DNA of 64,000 bases from Paenibacillus dendritiformis (GTDB lineage: Bacteria; Bacillota; Bacilli; Paenibacillales; Paenibacillaceae): contig NZ_OX216966.1 of assembly GCF_945605565.1 (NCBI RefSeq), positions 1,229,001 to 1,293,000 on the forward strand, read 5' to 3'. Made by a program: the position numbers and the translations under genes. Below the pieces are notes generated by a model, which was given only the letters and a program-made list of their open reading frames with translations, made no database searches and was not told the DNA's origin. Shown here in pieces: positions 1 through 8,917 of this stretch; position 1 is the stretch's first letter; every line of letters starts with the position of its first letter.

Positions 1-337
1 TCATTCCGTCCAAGGCGGACTGCACCCAATGATTATCATACACGCGATAGAAAAATGTGGCAACGGCGAACATGATGATAGCTGACGGCAGCGCGATGCC
101 GAACGCGGCCATGAGGCTGCCCGGCCATCCCGCCGCGGTATAGCCGACATATACGGCGCTGTTCATCGCGATAGGCCCGGGAGCCATGCCGGCCAAGGCG
201 ACGGCTTCCGTATATTGTGAGGCGGTCAGCCATTGGCGGCTCAGTGCTTCATGCTCGATCACCGGCAGCATGGCATAGCCGCCGCCGAACGACACGAAGC
301 CCAGCTTGAAAAACGTCCAAAATAAGTCCCATAGCAT
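1..337 (-). CDS. Chromate transporter, CHR family half-protein (partial)
   Basis: This is the N-terminal 112 residues of a short CHR-family membrane transporter; the 3' end lies outside the window. The family moves chromate or related oxyanions across the cytoplasmic membrane. The family signature FGGGYAMLPVIE appears near residue 20 and APGPIAMN near residue 55, and a hydrophobic segment follows. The ATG at 337 is preceded by a GAAAGAAGG-type ribosome binding site. It lies 38 bp downstream of a second half-size CHR gene on the same strand, which is the usual arrangement of two short CHR proteins that work as a heterodimer. Substrate specificity is family inference only. Confidence 0.85.
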   Translation of the reverse strand, partial: MLWDLFWTFFKLGFVSFGGGYAMLPVIEHEALSRQWLTASQYTEAVALAGMAPGPIAMNSAVYVGYTAAGWPGSLMAAFGIALPSAIIMFAVATFFYRVYDNHWVQSALDGM

Positions 338-375
338 GCTGCATCCTTCTTTCTGGCCGATTCGGGATTGATCGT

Positions 376-1035
376 CTATCCTTGTTCCTGCTTGACCTGC
401 CGGGAGGAGGAAGGCGGATGGAGCGAAGAGGCGGCATAGGGATCCTTATGGCGCCGTAGTCTGCGGTGCCGGAACCATTCCGCCACGAGGCCGGCAGCCG
501 CTCCGATGGCAAGCACGGCAATCGGATTGAACGGAGTCCACAGCAGCAGGGCGACGGACAATAAGGAGACCGTCCAGCCGAAGACGTGGCGCAAGGCATC
601 TCTCCCCATGCGGAAGGCCGCGTATACGATCAGGGCGATGACTGTCGGCTTAATGCCCGCAAGTGCTCCCTGCAAGTAAGGATTGGTGCGGAACCAGGCG
701 GCTGTCATCCCGAGCGCGAGCATAATGAGGACGGTGGGCATGGCAATGCCCGTAATGGCTGCGATGAGACCGGGAAGGCCTGCAATCCGGTAGCCGACAA
801 GAGCGGCAACGTTCAGGCCGATCCCCCCGGGGGCGGCCCCGGACAAGGCAGTGATTTCCCCCATTTCCTGCGCCTCGAGCCATTGGCGCTTCTGGGTCAC
901 TTCCCGGTCGATGACCGGCAGAATTGCATACCCGCCGCCGAAGGTGGTCGGGCCGATTTTGAGAAACGTAATAAATAATTGCAAAAGAAGTGCGGGATAA
1001 CCCGGTGATTTTCTGGCGAGCGGAGTGTCGCTCAT
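376..1035 (-). CDS. Chromate transporter, CHR family half-protein
   Basis: This 219-residue membrane protein is the first gene of a two-gene CHR transporter operon. It carries FGGGYAILPVIDREV near residue 30 and APGGIGLNVAALVGY near residue 65, matching the same signature in its neighbour, followed by hydrophobic helices and a basic C-terminal tail. The frame stays open upstream to 1131, but the ATG at 1035 has a GGAGATG binding site and begins at the usual distance from the signature, so it is preferred. Pairs of short CHR proteins are known to act together in Bacillus. Chromate is the named substrate of the family, but sulfate-like anions are also possible. Confidence 0.85.
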   Translation of the reverse strand: MSDTPLARKSPGYPALLLQLFITFLKIGPTTFGGGYAILPVIDREVTQKRQWLEAQEMGEITALSGAAPGGIGLNVAALVGYRIAGLPGLIAAITGIAMPTVLIMLALGMTAAWFRTNPYLQGALAGIKPTVIALIVYAAFRMGRDALRHVFGWTVSLLSVALLLWTPFNPIAVLAIGAAAGLVAEWFRHRRLRRHKDPYAASSLHPPSSSRQVKQEQG

Positions 1036-1285
1036 CGCTTCATCTCCATTCTTGTGACTGAAATGCTTTGCTATGTCTCTTCTGCTAGTATAACTGACTT
1101 TTATCCAAAATGGAATAAAGTTAAAAGACAAAGGGCGTTATTTCCAATAAAAAGCTTGTTTTGGACTGGTTTGGAAGTGGGGGAAGGAGGGGGATGACCA
1201 ATCTTTCATTCGCTGTGGTAAAATGATGACAGAATGATAGGGCTTACAATTGAACTTATTTTTATTAGGTAAAGGAGAATGAACG
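1036..1285. other. Divergent intergenic region
   Basis: This 250 bp stretch separates the minus-strand CHR pair from the plus-strand sulfatase and must hold both promoters. It is AT-rich, with TTTATTAGG just before the sulfatase ribosome binding site (GGAGA at 1274-1278). No convincing spaced -35/-10 pair or operator could be fixed by eye. Confidence 0.4.
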
Positions 1286-2752
1286 ATGACAGTCAACGAG
1301 ACGACGCGTCCGAACGTTCTGCTAATCACGGTGGATCAAATGCGCTTCGATTGCCTGAGCATCGCCGGGCATCCGCTGGTGGAGACGCCGAACCTGGATG
1401 AGCTGGCCCGAACAGGCGTCCGGTTCGATCGCGCCTATACGGCGACGCCGTCGTGCGTTCCGGCGCGGGCGGCGATTTTTACAGGGCAGTCACAGACCTC
1501 CCATGGGCGGGTAGGTTACCGGGACTGCGTTCCCTGGAATTATGAGACGACGCTTCCGGGCGAATTCGCGAGCGCAGGCTACCATACCCAGTGTGTCGGG
1601 AAAATGCATGTCTATCCGGCGCGCAATCTGCTTGGCTTCCATAACGTCGTGCTGCATGACGGCTATTTGCATCATAACCGGAACCGCAATACGCCATCGC
1701 AGGCTCATTTCGATGAAGTGGATGATTATGTAGCCTGGCTAAGAGAACGCGTCCCAGGAGCCGATCTGACCGACCTCGGCCTCGATTGCAATGCTTCGAC
1801 GGTGGCCCGTCCGTGGCATTTGCCCGAGATGCTGCATCCGACCAATTGGACCGTTACGCAGTCCATCGATTTTGTGCGGCGCCGTGATCCAGGCAAGCCG
1901 TTCTTCCTATGGATGTCGTTCGTGCGCCCGCATCCGCCATTCGATCCGCCGCAGGCGTATCTCGATATGTACAAGGATGAGGAGATTCCGGATCCGCCGG
2001 TCGGGGATTGGGCGGACACGGCGGATGAAGCACGGGAAGGGCTCAGCCCGATTACGTCCCGCGGCATTGTGCCGAAGCGGAGGCTGAAGCAGGCGATGGC
2101 CGCCTATTATGCGCTGATTACGCACTTGGATCATCAGATCGGCCGCTTCCTGCAAGTGCTGGACGAATACGGGGAGCTGCGGAATACGGTCATCCTGTTC
2201 ACGTCCGATCACGGGGAGCTGCTGGGCGACCATAATTTGTTCCGCAAGTCGCTGCCGTATGAAGGAAGCGCCCGCGTGCCGTTCATTGTGAACGATCCGG
2301 GCAACCGTCTCGGCTTGAAGCGGGGCACGGTCGTCGAGGACGTCGTCGAGATGCGGGATATTATGCCGACGCTGCTCGATGCCGCAGGCGTGCCGGTGCC
2401 GGCGGGGGTAAACGGGAAGAGCGTGCTTGCGGCAGCGCGCGGCCGGGAGCGGGAATGGCGCGAATATTTGCACGGCGAGCATGCCCAAGGCATGGCTTCG
2501 ACGCACTGGGTGACGAACGGCAAGGAGAAGTTTATCTGGTATTCCCAGACCGGCGTGGAGCAGTATTTTGATCTCGTCCATGATCCGCAAGAGCTTCACA
2601 ATGCGATCGGCGATGCCGCCGTCCAGGACCGTGCAGCGTATTGGCGGCAGTTGCTCGTGCGGGAGCTGAAGGACAGGGAAGAAGGATACAGCGACGGGGA
2701 AAAGCTGATTACCGGATGTACGCCGGTCGCGTGTCTGTCTCATATTTTATAA
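1286..2752 (+). CDS. Sulfatase, formylglycine-dependent type
   Basis: This 488-residue protein belongs to the alkaline phosphatase-like sulfatase family, which hydrolyses sulfate esters. The metal-binding start is VDQMR (Asp17, Gln18). The active-site motif is C-V-P-A-R at residues 57-61, the C-x-P/A-x-R form in which Cys57 must be converted to formylglycine. A second metal motif, SDHGELLGDH, lies near residue 310. No signal peptide is visible, so it is probably cytoplasmic and acts on imported sulfate esters; the true substrate (aryl, choline or sugar sulfate) cannot be told. No maturation enzyme is in the window. The ATG follows AAAGGAGAATGAACG. It ends in a strong hairpin shared with the convergent gene. 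Confidence 0.88.
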   Translation: MTVNETTRPNVLLITVDQMRFDCLSIAGHPLVETPNLDELARTGVRFDRAYTATPSCVPARAAIFTGQSQTSHGRVGYRDCVPWNYETTLPGEFASAGYHTQCVGKMHVYPARNLLGFHNVVLHDGYLHHNRNRNTPSQAHFDEVDDYVAWLRERVPGADLTDLGLDCNASTVARPWHLPEMLHPTNWTVTQSIDFVRRRDPGKPFFLWMSFVRPHPPFDPPQAYLDMYKDEEIPDPPVGDWADTADEAREGLSPITSRGIVPKRRLKQAMAAYYALITHLDHQIGRFLQVLDEYGELRNTVILFTSDHGELLGDHNLFRKSLPYEGSARVPFIVNDPGNRLGLKRGTVVEDVVEMRDIMPTLLDAAGVPVPAGVNGKSVLAAARGREREWREYLHGEHAQGMASTHWVTNGKEKFIWYSQTGVEQYFDLVHDPQELHNAIGDAAVQDRAAYWRQLLVRELKDREEGYSDGEKLITGCTPVACLSHIL

Positions 2753-2756
2753 GGAA

Positions 2757-2789
2757 CAAGGCCAGCCTGGAGAAATCAGGCTGGCCTTG
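2757..2789. terminator. Bidirectional terminator hairpin
   Basis: A perfect 13 bp inverted repeat, CAAGGCCAGCCTG (2757-2769) with its complement at 2777-2789 and a 7-base loop, sits between the convergent sulfatase (stop 2752) and the minus-strand gene ending at 2794. There is no long T run, so efficiency on either strand is uncertain. Confidence 0.75.
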
Positions 2790-2793
2790 CGGC

Positions 2794-3678
2794 TTAATAG
2801 CGCTGCAAAATAAGCTGGGTCTTCAGTTGGTCGACCGGGAGCAGCCAGCCCGCTTGGGCCAGGTCGGCTTCCAGCGCCGCTTTTTTGGCGGCGGCCGCAG
2901 CGCCGTCCGCTTCCTTGAAGGAGGCCTCTACGATGTAATCAAAGCCGGTGCCGGCTTCATTTTTAATCGCCCATACTTCAATGTCGATTTTGTCGCCGTC
3001 CCACAGCCCGCTGGAGCGGGTGGCGTTAACAGGACCGTACAGCTTCTGAACGGCTTGAAGCTGGTTCACGCCCCATTGCGGCGCGCTCCAATTGACGAAT
3101 TTGCCGGGCGCTTCATCTATCGCCCAGGTGCGGGAGGTCGGCAGGTCAGGCAAGGCTATGCCGCTGAAGCCGTCTTTTTTCACTTTTTTCTTGCGGGAAA
3201 TGCTCAGCGTCTGCTTGGTGTACCCCCAATCGACCTGCGCCTCATAATTTGTGTCGTCCGCGGTAAAGCCGTCCCTGGCCGCCTGAGCGAGAGCCGCATT
3301 CAGATTGCCGTTCTCTACCGGATAGCGCTTCTTGTACACGAGCTCGAATTTGTTGCTGGCGTCGTTCTCTTTTTTGCGGAGACGGACATACCAGCCTTCT
3401 TGATTGATGCGCTGATCATTCGTGTCCAGGAACTGGACACGGATCTTCTCGGCGGCCCCTGTCTGGAAATAGGTCCGGACAGCGGGAGTCAGCTCGTGAT
3501 TGGCATCGAGCACAAGGCTCGGATCCAGGAACAGTTTGACTTCATAATCGGGCGTCATCGGCTGCGGTGCCGCTGCGGAGGAAGCGGGCGCCGCGGATGC
3601 TGCGAAGGAAGTGAACGCGATGAGGACCGCGAGGATCCCGATCCAAGCGCGGTGATGAAGGGAAATTCGGTTGGACAT
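2794..3678 (-). CDS. Secreted protein of unknown function, possibly CYTH-like
   Basis: This 294-residue protein starts with a clear Sec signal peptide (basic start, hydrophobic core to about residue 25, AASAAPASSA cleavage region). The mature part has charged beta-strand patterns: YEVKLFLDP near residue 45, KIRVQFLDT near residue 75, then WYVRLRKKEN and FELVYKKRYP. Alternating Lys/Arg/Glu strands of this type recall the CYTH or triphosphate-tunnel fold, but the ExExK signature is not complete, so this is only a suggestion. The ATG at 3678 is preceded by GGAAAGGTGG, and an alternative upstream frame to 3765 would bury the signal peptide. It follows the metallohydrolase on the same strand with 25 bp between them. 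Confidence 0.6.
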   Translation of the reverse strand: MSNRISLHHRAWIGILAVLIAFTSFAASAAPASSAAAPQPMTPDYEVKLFLDPSLVLDANHELTPAVRTYFQTGAAEKIRVQFLDTNDQRINQEGWYVRLRKKENDASNKFELVYKKRYPVENGNLNAALAQAARDGFTADDTNYEAQVDWGYTKQTLSISRKKKVKKDGFSGIALPDLPTSRTWAIDEAPGKFVNWSAPQWGVNQLQAVQKLYGPVNATRSSGLWDGDKIDIEVWAIKNEAGTGFDYIVEASFKEADGAAAAAKKAALEADLAQAGWLLPVDQLKTQLILQRY

Positions 3679-3703
3679 CTGTATTCCACCTTTCCGTTCC
3701 AGG

Positions 3704-4993
3704 TTATATCCGGATGGAGCATCCGGGATGCAACGAATACAGCCCTTGGTAGCCGAGCTGGCCAAGCTTGTGCCGCAGCCGGTCGGTCATTTCCTTGGGC
3801 GCATGCGCCAATATCGTCGCGGTGGACGGTATGGCGTCCATCATATGCCGCACATCGGGCAAGCCTTGATGGATTTTGTAGCGGAACCGGCGCACCTCGC
3901 AGGTGGAGCCGGCCGCGACGGCCGCTCCGAAGCTGTCTCTGCCAAGGTGTCCGGTGAACAGCACGGCGTTGCGCTTCCGGGTGTTGAGCTGCTCGTAATA
4001 GAAGCGCGATGCGGGAGTATGCATCATGCCGTCGGTGACGAGAATGACCCGCGGCGGTCCCTCCAGCACCCGCATCCGCTCGTCATCGCTGCCGACGAGA
4101 GTGAGCAGCGGAGAGCGCAAGCAGCGCTGCAGGCGCTCCACGGCGTCGGCCTGGAACCATTCCGGCCATTGCCGGTACATGCCGGCCGCGTCCGCGATGG
4201 CGGACTCGACCGCCAGCGGCTGCCCGGGGAAGCGCTCATGCAGCCAGAGCAGCAGCTCCTGGCTGCGGCCGAACAGCGGAACGGGCAGCAGCACATGTCC
4301 GCCCCGCTGGAGCACTTCTTCGATCTTGGCGGCCAGTTGGGACAGCAGTTCCTGCTGCCGCCTTGCATCTTCGCCGTAGGCAGCGTCGATAATCGAGACG
4401 TCCACCTTCTCTGCCGCTGGCAGCGTGCGGCCGGAGCAGGAAGGCCCCGGCGGTTCCGCCTTCAGCAGCAGCGATTCGGCGCAATAGTCGCCGGAATAGA
4501 AAATTCGCTTGCCCCGGATGTCGAGCAGGAGCCAGATGGCTCCGAGCGCGTGGCCGCTCGGCCCCCAGCAGGCCCGGACCTGGGGCGAAGCGGCGAACCA
4601 TTCTCCCGGCGGGGCTTCGTCTTCCACGTAGCGGAAGCGGATGAGCCGCACATCCTCTTCCCCGTAGGGGACCTTCGCGCCGGTGCTCTGCGCATAGCTG
4701 CGCCAGGCCTGGAAATAGGCGGGCAGCTGCGACGCGGTCGCCCTGGACGTCCATACTTCCCCGGCATATCCGGACCGGTACAGCAGGGGGAGGGCCATCG
4801 AGTGATCCTCATGGGCATGCGACAGGAACACGGCCTCGATGGCATGAATCCGGTCCGGGTCAAGCAGGGGATAGACACCTCCTTCCTCCTTTTTGCCGCC
4901 GCAGTCGAGCAGCACGGCGCATTCGTCATGTTGTATGTAATAGCAGGAACGGCCGTGTTCGCCCGCTCCTCCCCATACTGTCACATTCAACAT
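3704..4993 (-). CDS. Metallo-beta-lactamase fold hydrolase, beta-CASP type
   Basis: This 429-residue protein has the N-terminal metallo-beta-lactamase core: SHAHEDH near residue 58 (HxHxDH metal site), SGHALGA near residue 147 and YSGDYC near residue 165. The C-terminal half contains VILVTDGMM, VLFTGHLG and ILAHAPKE, which resembles the beta-CASP and RMMBL parts of RNase J and CPSF73-type nucleases. Family members cut RNA or DNA, and some hydrolyse phosphodiesters. It starts 8 bp after the stop of an ABC permease with a GGAAGTGATGG binding site, so it is almost certainly translated as the last gene of the importer operon. That context is unusual for a nuclease and leaves its substrate open. 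Confidence 0.75.
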   Translation of the reverse strand: MLNVTVWGGAGEHGRSCYYIQHDECAVLLDCGGKKEEGGVYPLLDPDRIHAIEAVFLSHAHEDHSMALPLLYRSGYAGEVWTSRATASQLPAYFQAWRSYAQSTGAKVPYGEEDVRLIRFRYVEDEAPPGEWFAASPQVRACWGPSGHALGAIWLLLDIRGKRIFYSGDYCAESLLLKAEPPGPSCSGRTLPAAEKVDVSIIDAAYGEDARRQQELLSQLAAKIEEVLQRGGHVLLPVPLFGRSQELLLWLHERFPGQPLAVESAIADAAGMYRQWPEWFQADAVERLQRCLRSPLLTLVGSDDERMRVLEGPPRVILVTDGMMHTPASRFYYEQLNTRKRNAVLFTGHLGRDSFGAAVAAGSTCEVRRFRYKIHQGLPDVRHMMDAIPSTATILAHAPKEMTDRLRHKLGQLGYQGLYSLHPGCSIRI

Positions 4994-5000
4994 CTGTCCA

Positions 5001-6662
5001 TCACTTCCTGTCCGCCCCGAAGTAGTTCAATACAAGAAGCAGAATCGTCGTCAAGCCGAGCGAGACGACCGCCATCGCCATGCCGAGCGAGACTTCGCCC
5101 TGTTCGAACTGGGCGAAAATATAGGTCGCCGACACCTGCATCGAAGGCGGCAGAATCATGAGCGAAGCGACCAGCTCCCGGATGGAGATGGTGAAGCTCA
5201 TCATCCAGCCGGCCAGCATGCCCGGCACGAGCAGAGGCAGCAGAATGCGCCGGTAGATGTAGGCTCCGGTGCCGCCGAACACCCGGCCGGCCTGAAGGAG
5301 CGAGCGGTCGATCTGCCCGAGGCCGGACTTGATATATTGCACCGAATAGGGCAGGAACAGCACCGCGTAGGTCAGGACGACCATGCCGTAGGTGTTGTAC
5401 AGCGGCAAGGGCATCCAGGGCGAATTCCAGAACAGAATGAGCCCGACGACCAGGACGATGCCGGGGACCATGTTCGGCAGCAGGCTGAAGGCGTCGGTCA
5501 CGCGCTGTGCGGCGGTGGAGGCCGAGCCGATGATCAAGGCCAGGAACAGGCCGAGCAGCGTGCCGATCGACGCGGAGAGCAGCGCCAGGCCGACACTGTT
5601 GCCCAAGGCTTGCATGCCGGGGGAACCGGGGCGCAGCAGCTCCGCATAGTGGGCCAGGGTGAAGTTGTCCCAGGCCAGACCGTTGCCGCGCAGCTTCTGC
5701 AGCGAGGCGGCAAGGATCGAGAAGTAGGGCACGCCGATGGACGCGGCGAGCAAGGCGGCCACATAGCCCCAGGCGGCTCCCTTCCTCCAGCCGGTCAGGC
5801 GTTGCTCCGTATCGCGCCCGCCTCGGCCGCCGACGGTCGGGTAGTGGAAGCGGCGGGTGATGACGCTCTGGATGTACCAGAACAGCAGACAGCCGCCCAG
5901 CAGCAGGGAAGCCAGGGATGTCGCCTTGCCGAAATCGATCGGCCAACTGGAAATATAGTTGTGAATCTCGCTCGTCATGACATAGAAGCCGATCTTGCGG
6001 CCGAAGGTGGCCGGCGTGCCGAATTCGGCTATCGTCTTGACGAAGACGAGCAGCGCTCCCATGGCGTAGCTGGACAGCAGGAGCGGCAGGACGATGCGCC
6101 GCAGCCGATAGCCGTAGCCTGCGCCGTGCAGCGCTGCAGCTTCCTCGTAGCCGGTGCCGATCCGCTGCAGCGCGTTCCGCAGAATCAAATACAGGAACGG
6201 GAACAGATGCAGGCTCATGACGGCGACCATGCCGAACAGGCTGAAGAACAGCGGGGTGACCGCTTCGGCGGACGGGAGCAGCTGCTCCAGGAAGCCGCGG
6301 CGCTGCATGAATAAAATCCACCCCATCGACCCGATGTAAGGCGGGGTCATGAACGGGATAATGAGCACGACATCGAGCCAGCCGTGGCGGCCGATCGAGG
6401 TTTTGGCCGACAGGATCGCCATCGGCAGGGCCAGCAGGGTGGCGCCGAGCACGACCCATGCCCCGAGCTGGATCGTGTTCCACATCACCTGCGCCAGCTG
6501 CGGGTTCGCCATCACCCGGAACGGCGCCGTCAGATCGATCGCCGTTCCGGTCCGGATGCTCGTCAGCAGGACCATCCAGAGCGGAGCGGCGATGAGCGCC
6601 GCCAGCAGGACAACGGCAAGGGCCGCTCCGAGCGTTCTATAGTTCCATCGTGTTGTTGCCAT
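5001..6662 (-). CDS. ABC transporter permease, fused two-unit FbpB/ThiP type
   Basis: This 553-residue integral membrane protein is two binding-protein-dependent permease units in one chain, about residues 1-270 and 295-553, each with around six helices. The EAA-type coupling loops can be recognised: YEEAAALHGAGYGYRLRRI in the first half, and LQAGRVFGGTGAYIYRRI in the second. Fused permeases of this kind serve ferric, thiamine, phosphonate or phosphoglycerate importers. It sits between the substrate-binding lipoprotein (18 bp upstream) and the metallohydrolase (7 bp downstream) in one operon. Substrate cannot be deduced from the permease. Confidence 0.85.
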   Translation of the reverse strand: MATTRWNYRTLGAALAVVLLAALIAAPLWMVLLTSIRTGTAIDLTAPFRVMANPQLAQVMWNTIQLGAWVVLGATLLALPMAILSAKTSIGRHGWLDVVLIIPFMTPPYIGSMGWILFMQRRGFLEQLLPSAEAVTPLFFSLFGMVAVMSLHLFPFLYLILRNALQRIGTGYEEAAALHGAGYGYRLRRIVLPLLLSSYAMGALLVFVKTIAEFGTPATFGRKIGFYVMTSEIHNYISSWPIDFGKATSLASLLLGGCLLFWYIQSVITRRFHYPTVGGRGGRDTEQRLTGWRKGAAWGYVAALLAASIGVPYFSILAASLQKLRGNGLAWDNFTLAHYAELLRPGSPGMQALGNSVGLALLSASIGTLLGLFLALIIGSASTAAQRVTDAFSLLPNMVPGIVLVVGLILFWNSPWMPLPLYNTYGMVVLTYAVLFLPYSVQYIKSGLGQIDRSLLQAGRVFGGTGAYIYRRILLPLLVPGMLAGWMMSFTISIRELVASLMILPPSMQVSATYIFAQFEQGEVSLGMAMAVVSLGLTTILLLVLNYFGADRK

Positions 6663-6680
6663 ATCGGCGTCTCCGTTTCA

Positions 6681-7751
6681 TTATGGTTTGTACAAGTCGA
6701 GGAAGCGCGCGCTAATCGCGCCGCTATTCGCATTCATCCAGTCCCAATCGATATTCAGCACCGGAATATCGGCCACGCCTGCGCGATCCTTGGCCGGAAT
6801 GTCCTGGCGCCCCGGCAGCAGATAGGCGTCGGCGACCAGGTTCTGGGCTTCATCGGATAGCAAGTAATCGATGAATTGCTTCGCGTTGTCCGCATGCGGC
6901 GCATCCTTCAAGATCATGGCCGGACGCACATTGATGACGGTTCCGCTCGCAGGATAGACCATCTCGACCGGCTCGCCCTTGGCCTTGGCGCTGTAGGCCA
7001 TATAATCGACTCCGGCCAGTACGGCGCTCTTGGCCCCGGTAATGACCGGGTCGAGCGCTTCTTTGTTCGCGCCCGCCATCTCGACCCCGTTCGCCTGCAG
7101 CTGCTCGAACAGGGACCAGCTGTCTTCGCCCTTGTCATTCAAGTACCCGGCAATGAAGTTGAGCGCCGAGCCGGACAGCGAAGGGTCCGGAATCGTGACG
7201 GCTCCCTTCCATGCGGGCGCGGTGAAATCGGACCAGTCCTTCGGCGGCTCCTGAACGAGCTTCGTATTGTACGTAATGCCGAGAGCCGATGCGCTGTAGC
7301 CGAAGAAATGATAATCCGGGTCCATCCAGCCCTTGTACAGCTTGTCGGCGCCGGCGGCTTCCTTGTAGCTCTGGGTCCAGCCGGCCGATTTCATTCCCAT
7401 CGCTGATGGCCAGGAGGCGAGGATGACGACATCGGCAACCGGGTTGCTTTTCTCCGCTTCCAGCCGCGCCAGCACCTTGCCGGTCGTGCCTTCGAACTGC
7501 TCGATCGCGATGCCGGTCTTCGCTTCGAAGCCCTGCTTGATCGCTTCGGATAAATTTTTGGGTCCAGCGGTGTAAATCACCAGCTTGCCGCTATCGCCGG
7601 AGTCTGTCTTCGCGGCCTGCGGCGCGGCGGGCGCGGATTCCCCGGATTGGGCGGACGGCGCGGCCGAGCCGCAAGCGGCGGTCAGCCAGGCCAGCATCAG
7701 CACGGTCACTAACGACATCATGCGCAGAGAGAAGCGTCCGTTCTTTTTCAT
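6681..7751 (-). CDS. ABC transporter substrate-binding lipoprotein
   Basis: This 356-residue lipoprotein has a basic N terminus, a hydrophobic segment and a lipobox ending WLTAAC near residue 25, then a Ser/Ala/Pro-rich tether. The mature domain starts KLVIYTAGPKNLSEAI and has the layout of the ferric/phosphonate/phosphoglycerate periplasmic-binding class (GITYNTKLV, KGAVTIPDP, FIDYLLSDEAQ). The paired C-terminal tyrosines that bind iron in FbpA are not obvious; the corresponding stretch reads AGVDYMAYSAKAKG. This makes an organophosphate-like ligand at least as likely as iron, but that is inference. The ATG overlaps the ATPase stop codon as ATGA, so the two genes are translationally coupled. 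Confidence 0.85.
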   Translation of the reverse strand: MKKNGRFSLRMMSLVTVLMLAWLTAACGSAAPSAQSGESAPAAPQAAKTDSGDSGKLVIYTAGPKNLSEAIKQGFEAKTGIAIEQFEGTTGKVLARLEAEKSNPVADVVILASWPSAMGMKSAGWTQSYKEAAGADKLYKGWMDPDYHFFGYSASALGITYNTKLVQEPPKDWSDFTAPAWKGAVTIPDPSLSGSALNFIAGYLNDKGEDSWSLFEQLQANGVEMAGANKEALDPVITGAKSAVLAGVDYMAYSAKAKGEPVEMVYPASGTVINVRPAMILKDAPHADNAKQFIDYLLSDEAQNLVADAYLLPGRQDIPAKDRAGVADIPVLNIDWDWMNANSGAISARFLDLYKP

Positions 7752-8731
7752 ACTGCAATGTCCTCCTTCTTGTTCATGCCATGGATATGCTGCGGGGAGA
7801 CGTATACGGTGACAGGGGAGCCGACAGGCAGCCGTTCCTGGTGGTAGGCCGTCCACACTCCGTGTGCCTCCACTTCAATATGAATCTCGTACCGTTCTCC
7901 CATATAGCCGGTGTGAATCACTTTGCCCTTCCAGGAGCGATCGTGTGCGGTACCGGTCCAGCGCACATGCTCCGGTCGGAACATCTCCAGCTCACCGTCA
8001 ATCCAGTTCGATCGGCCGACGAAGCGGGCGACGAACGGATCGGCGGGAGCGCGGTAAATATGCTCGGGCGCTGCCGCCTGAAGGATCTTCCCGCCCCGCA
8101 TGACGATAATCCGATCGGACATCGACATCGCTTCGGACTGGTCGTGCGTCACATACAGGGCGGTCATGCCGAGAGCGCGGACCAGTGCCATCAGCTCCGC
8201 CTTCATCTCCTCCCGCAGCACGGCGTCGAGCGCGCTGAGCGGCTCGTCGAACAGAATGAGCTGCGGCTCGGTCACGATGGCGCGGGCAAAGGCCACCCGC
8301 TGCTGCTGCCCGCCGGACAGTTGAGACGGGCGCCGCTGCTCGAAGCCGGCGAGGCGGACCAAGCGAATCGCCTCCTGCACCTTGTCCTTCAAGCCGGCGG
8401 TGCGTCCGGCCGCACGCAGCCCGAAGGCGACATTTTCGAATACGGTCATATGCGGCCACAGGGCGAAATCTTGAAAAACCATGCCGAGCCCCCGCTTGTG
8501 AACCGGCTTATGAATCCGCTTCGCTGCCGAGAAGATCGTCTCTTCCCCGAAGCGGATGTCTCCGCTGTCCGGGGTCTCGAGTCCGGCGATCAGGCGGAGC
8601 AGCGTCGTCTTGCCGCAGCCCGAAGGGCCGAGCAGCGTCGTGAACTCTCCGGACCGAATCGTGAGCGATACGTTCTCAAGAGCCGGCGCTTTGCCGAATG
8701 ACTTGTTCAAGCTCTCGATATGAACATCCAT
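7748..8731 (-). CDS. ABC transporter ATP-binding protein, PotA/FbpC type
   Basis: This 327-residue ATPase powers the importer encoded downstream. Visible motifs are Walker A GPSGCGKTT near residue 36, the Q-loop FQDFALWPHM, the signature LSGGQQQRVAFARA near residue 138, Walker B LILFDEPLSALDA and the switch histidine in YVTHDQSEA. The C-terminal roughly 90 residues form the TOBE-like accessory domain of the spermidine/ferric class (RPEHVRW and following). It is the first gene of the operon and is followed by the binding protein with a 4 bp ATGA overlap. A LysR dyad and the divergent lysR gene lie upstream. Confidence 0.9.
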   Translation of the reverse strand: MDVHIESLNKSFGKAPALENVSLTIRSGEFTTLLGPSGCGKTTLLRLIAGLETPDSGDIRFGEETIFSAAKRIHKPVHKRGLGMVFQDFALWPHMTVFENVAFGLRAAGRTAGLKDKVQEAIRLVRLAGFEQRRPSQLSGGQQQRVAFARAIVTEPQLILFDEPLSALDAVLREEMKAELMALVRALGMTALYVTHDQSEAMSMSDRIIVMRGGKILQAAAPEHIYRAPADPFVARFVGRSNWIDGELEMFRPEHVRWTGTAHDRSWKGKVIHTGYMGERYEIHIEVEAHGVWTAYHQERLPVGSPVTVYVSPQHIHGMNKKEDIAV

Positions 8732-8821
8732 GAGATGGTGCCTCCTTGCGTTGCGTTCTCTTACCTTCGATTAGCCTCATTGTACAGGCGGATGTTCATG
8801 CTCATGTTTTCGTGATGTAAA

Positions 8822-8875
8822 GGTATAGTTAAAGTTTTTGTTAATATCTTTCGCATAGCATAGATTTTCTCTATG
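8822..8875. promoter_or_regulatory. LysR-type operator between lysR and the ABC operon
   Basis: A perfect dyad CATAGA (8859-8864), 5-base spacer, TCTATG (8870-8875) contains the T-N11-A core typical of LysR-type boxes. On the minus strand a TATACC -10-like hexamer lies at 8827-8822, placing the dyad centre about 50 bp upstream of the likely transcription start of the ABC operon, where LysR activators usually bind. It is also just upstream of the lysR gene itself, which fits autoregulation. Confidence 0.6.
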
Positions 8876-8917
8876 ATGGGAGCATGGCGTTGACTTGACG
8901 GAGGGAGGAGCGGTTCC

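Noticed and set aside
2641..5161. Two long plus-strand ORFs (2641-3957 and 3671-5161)
   Set aside because: They lie opposite the secreted protein and the metallohydrolase genes, have no binding sites and show no domain.
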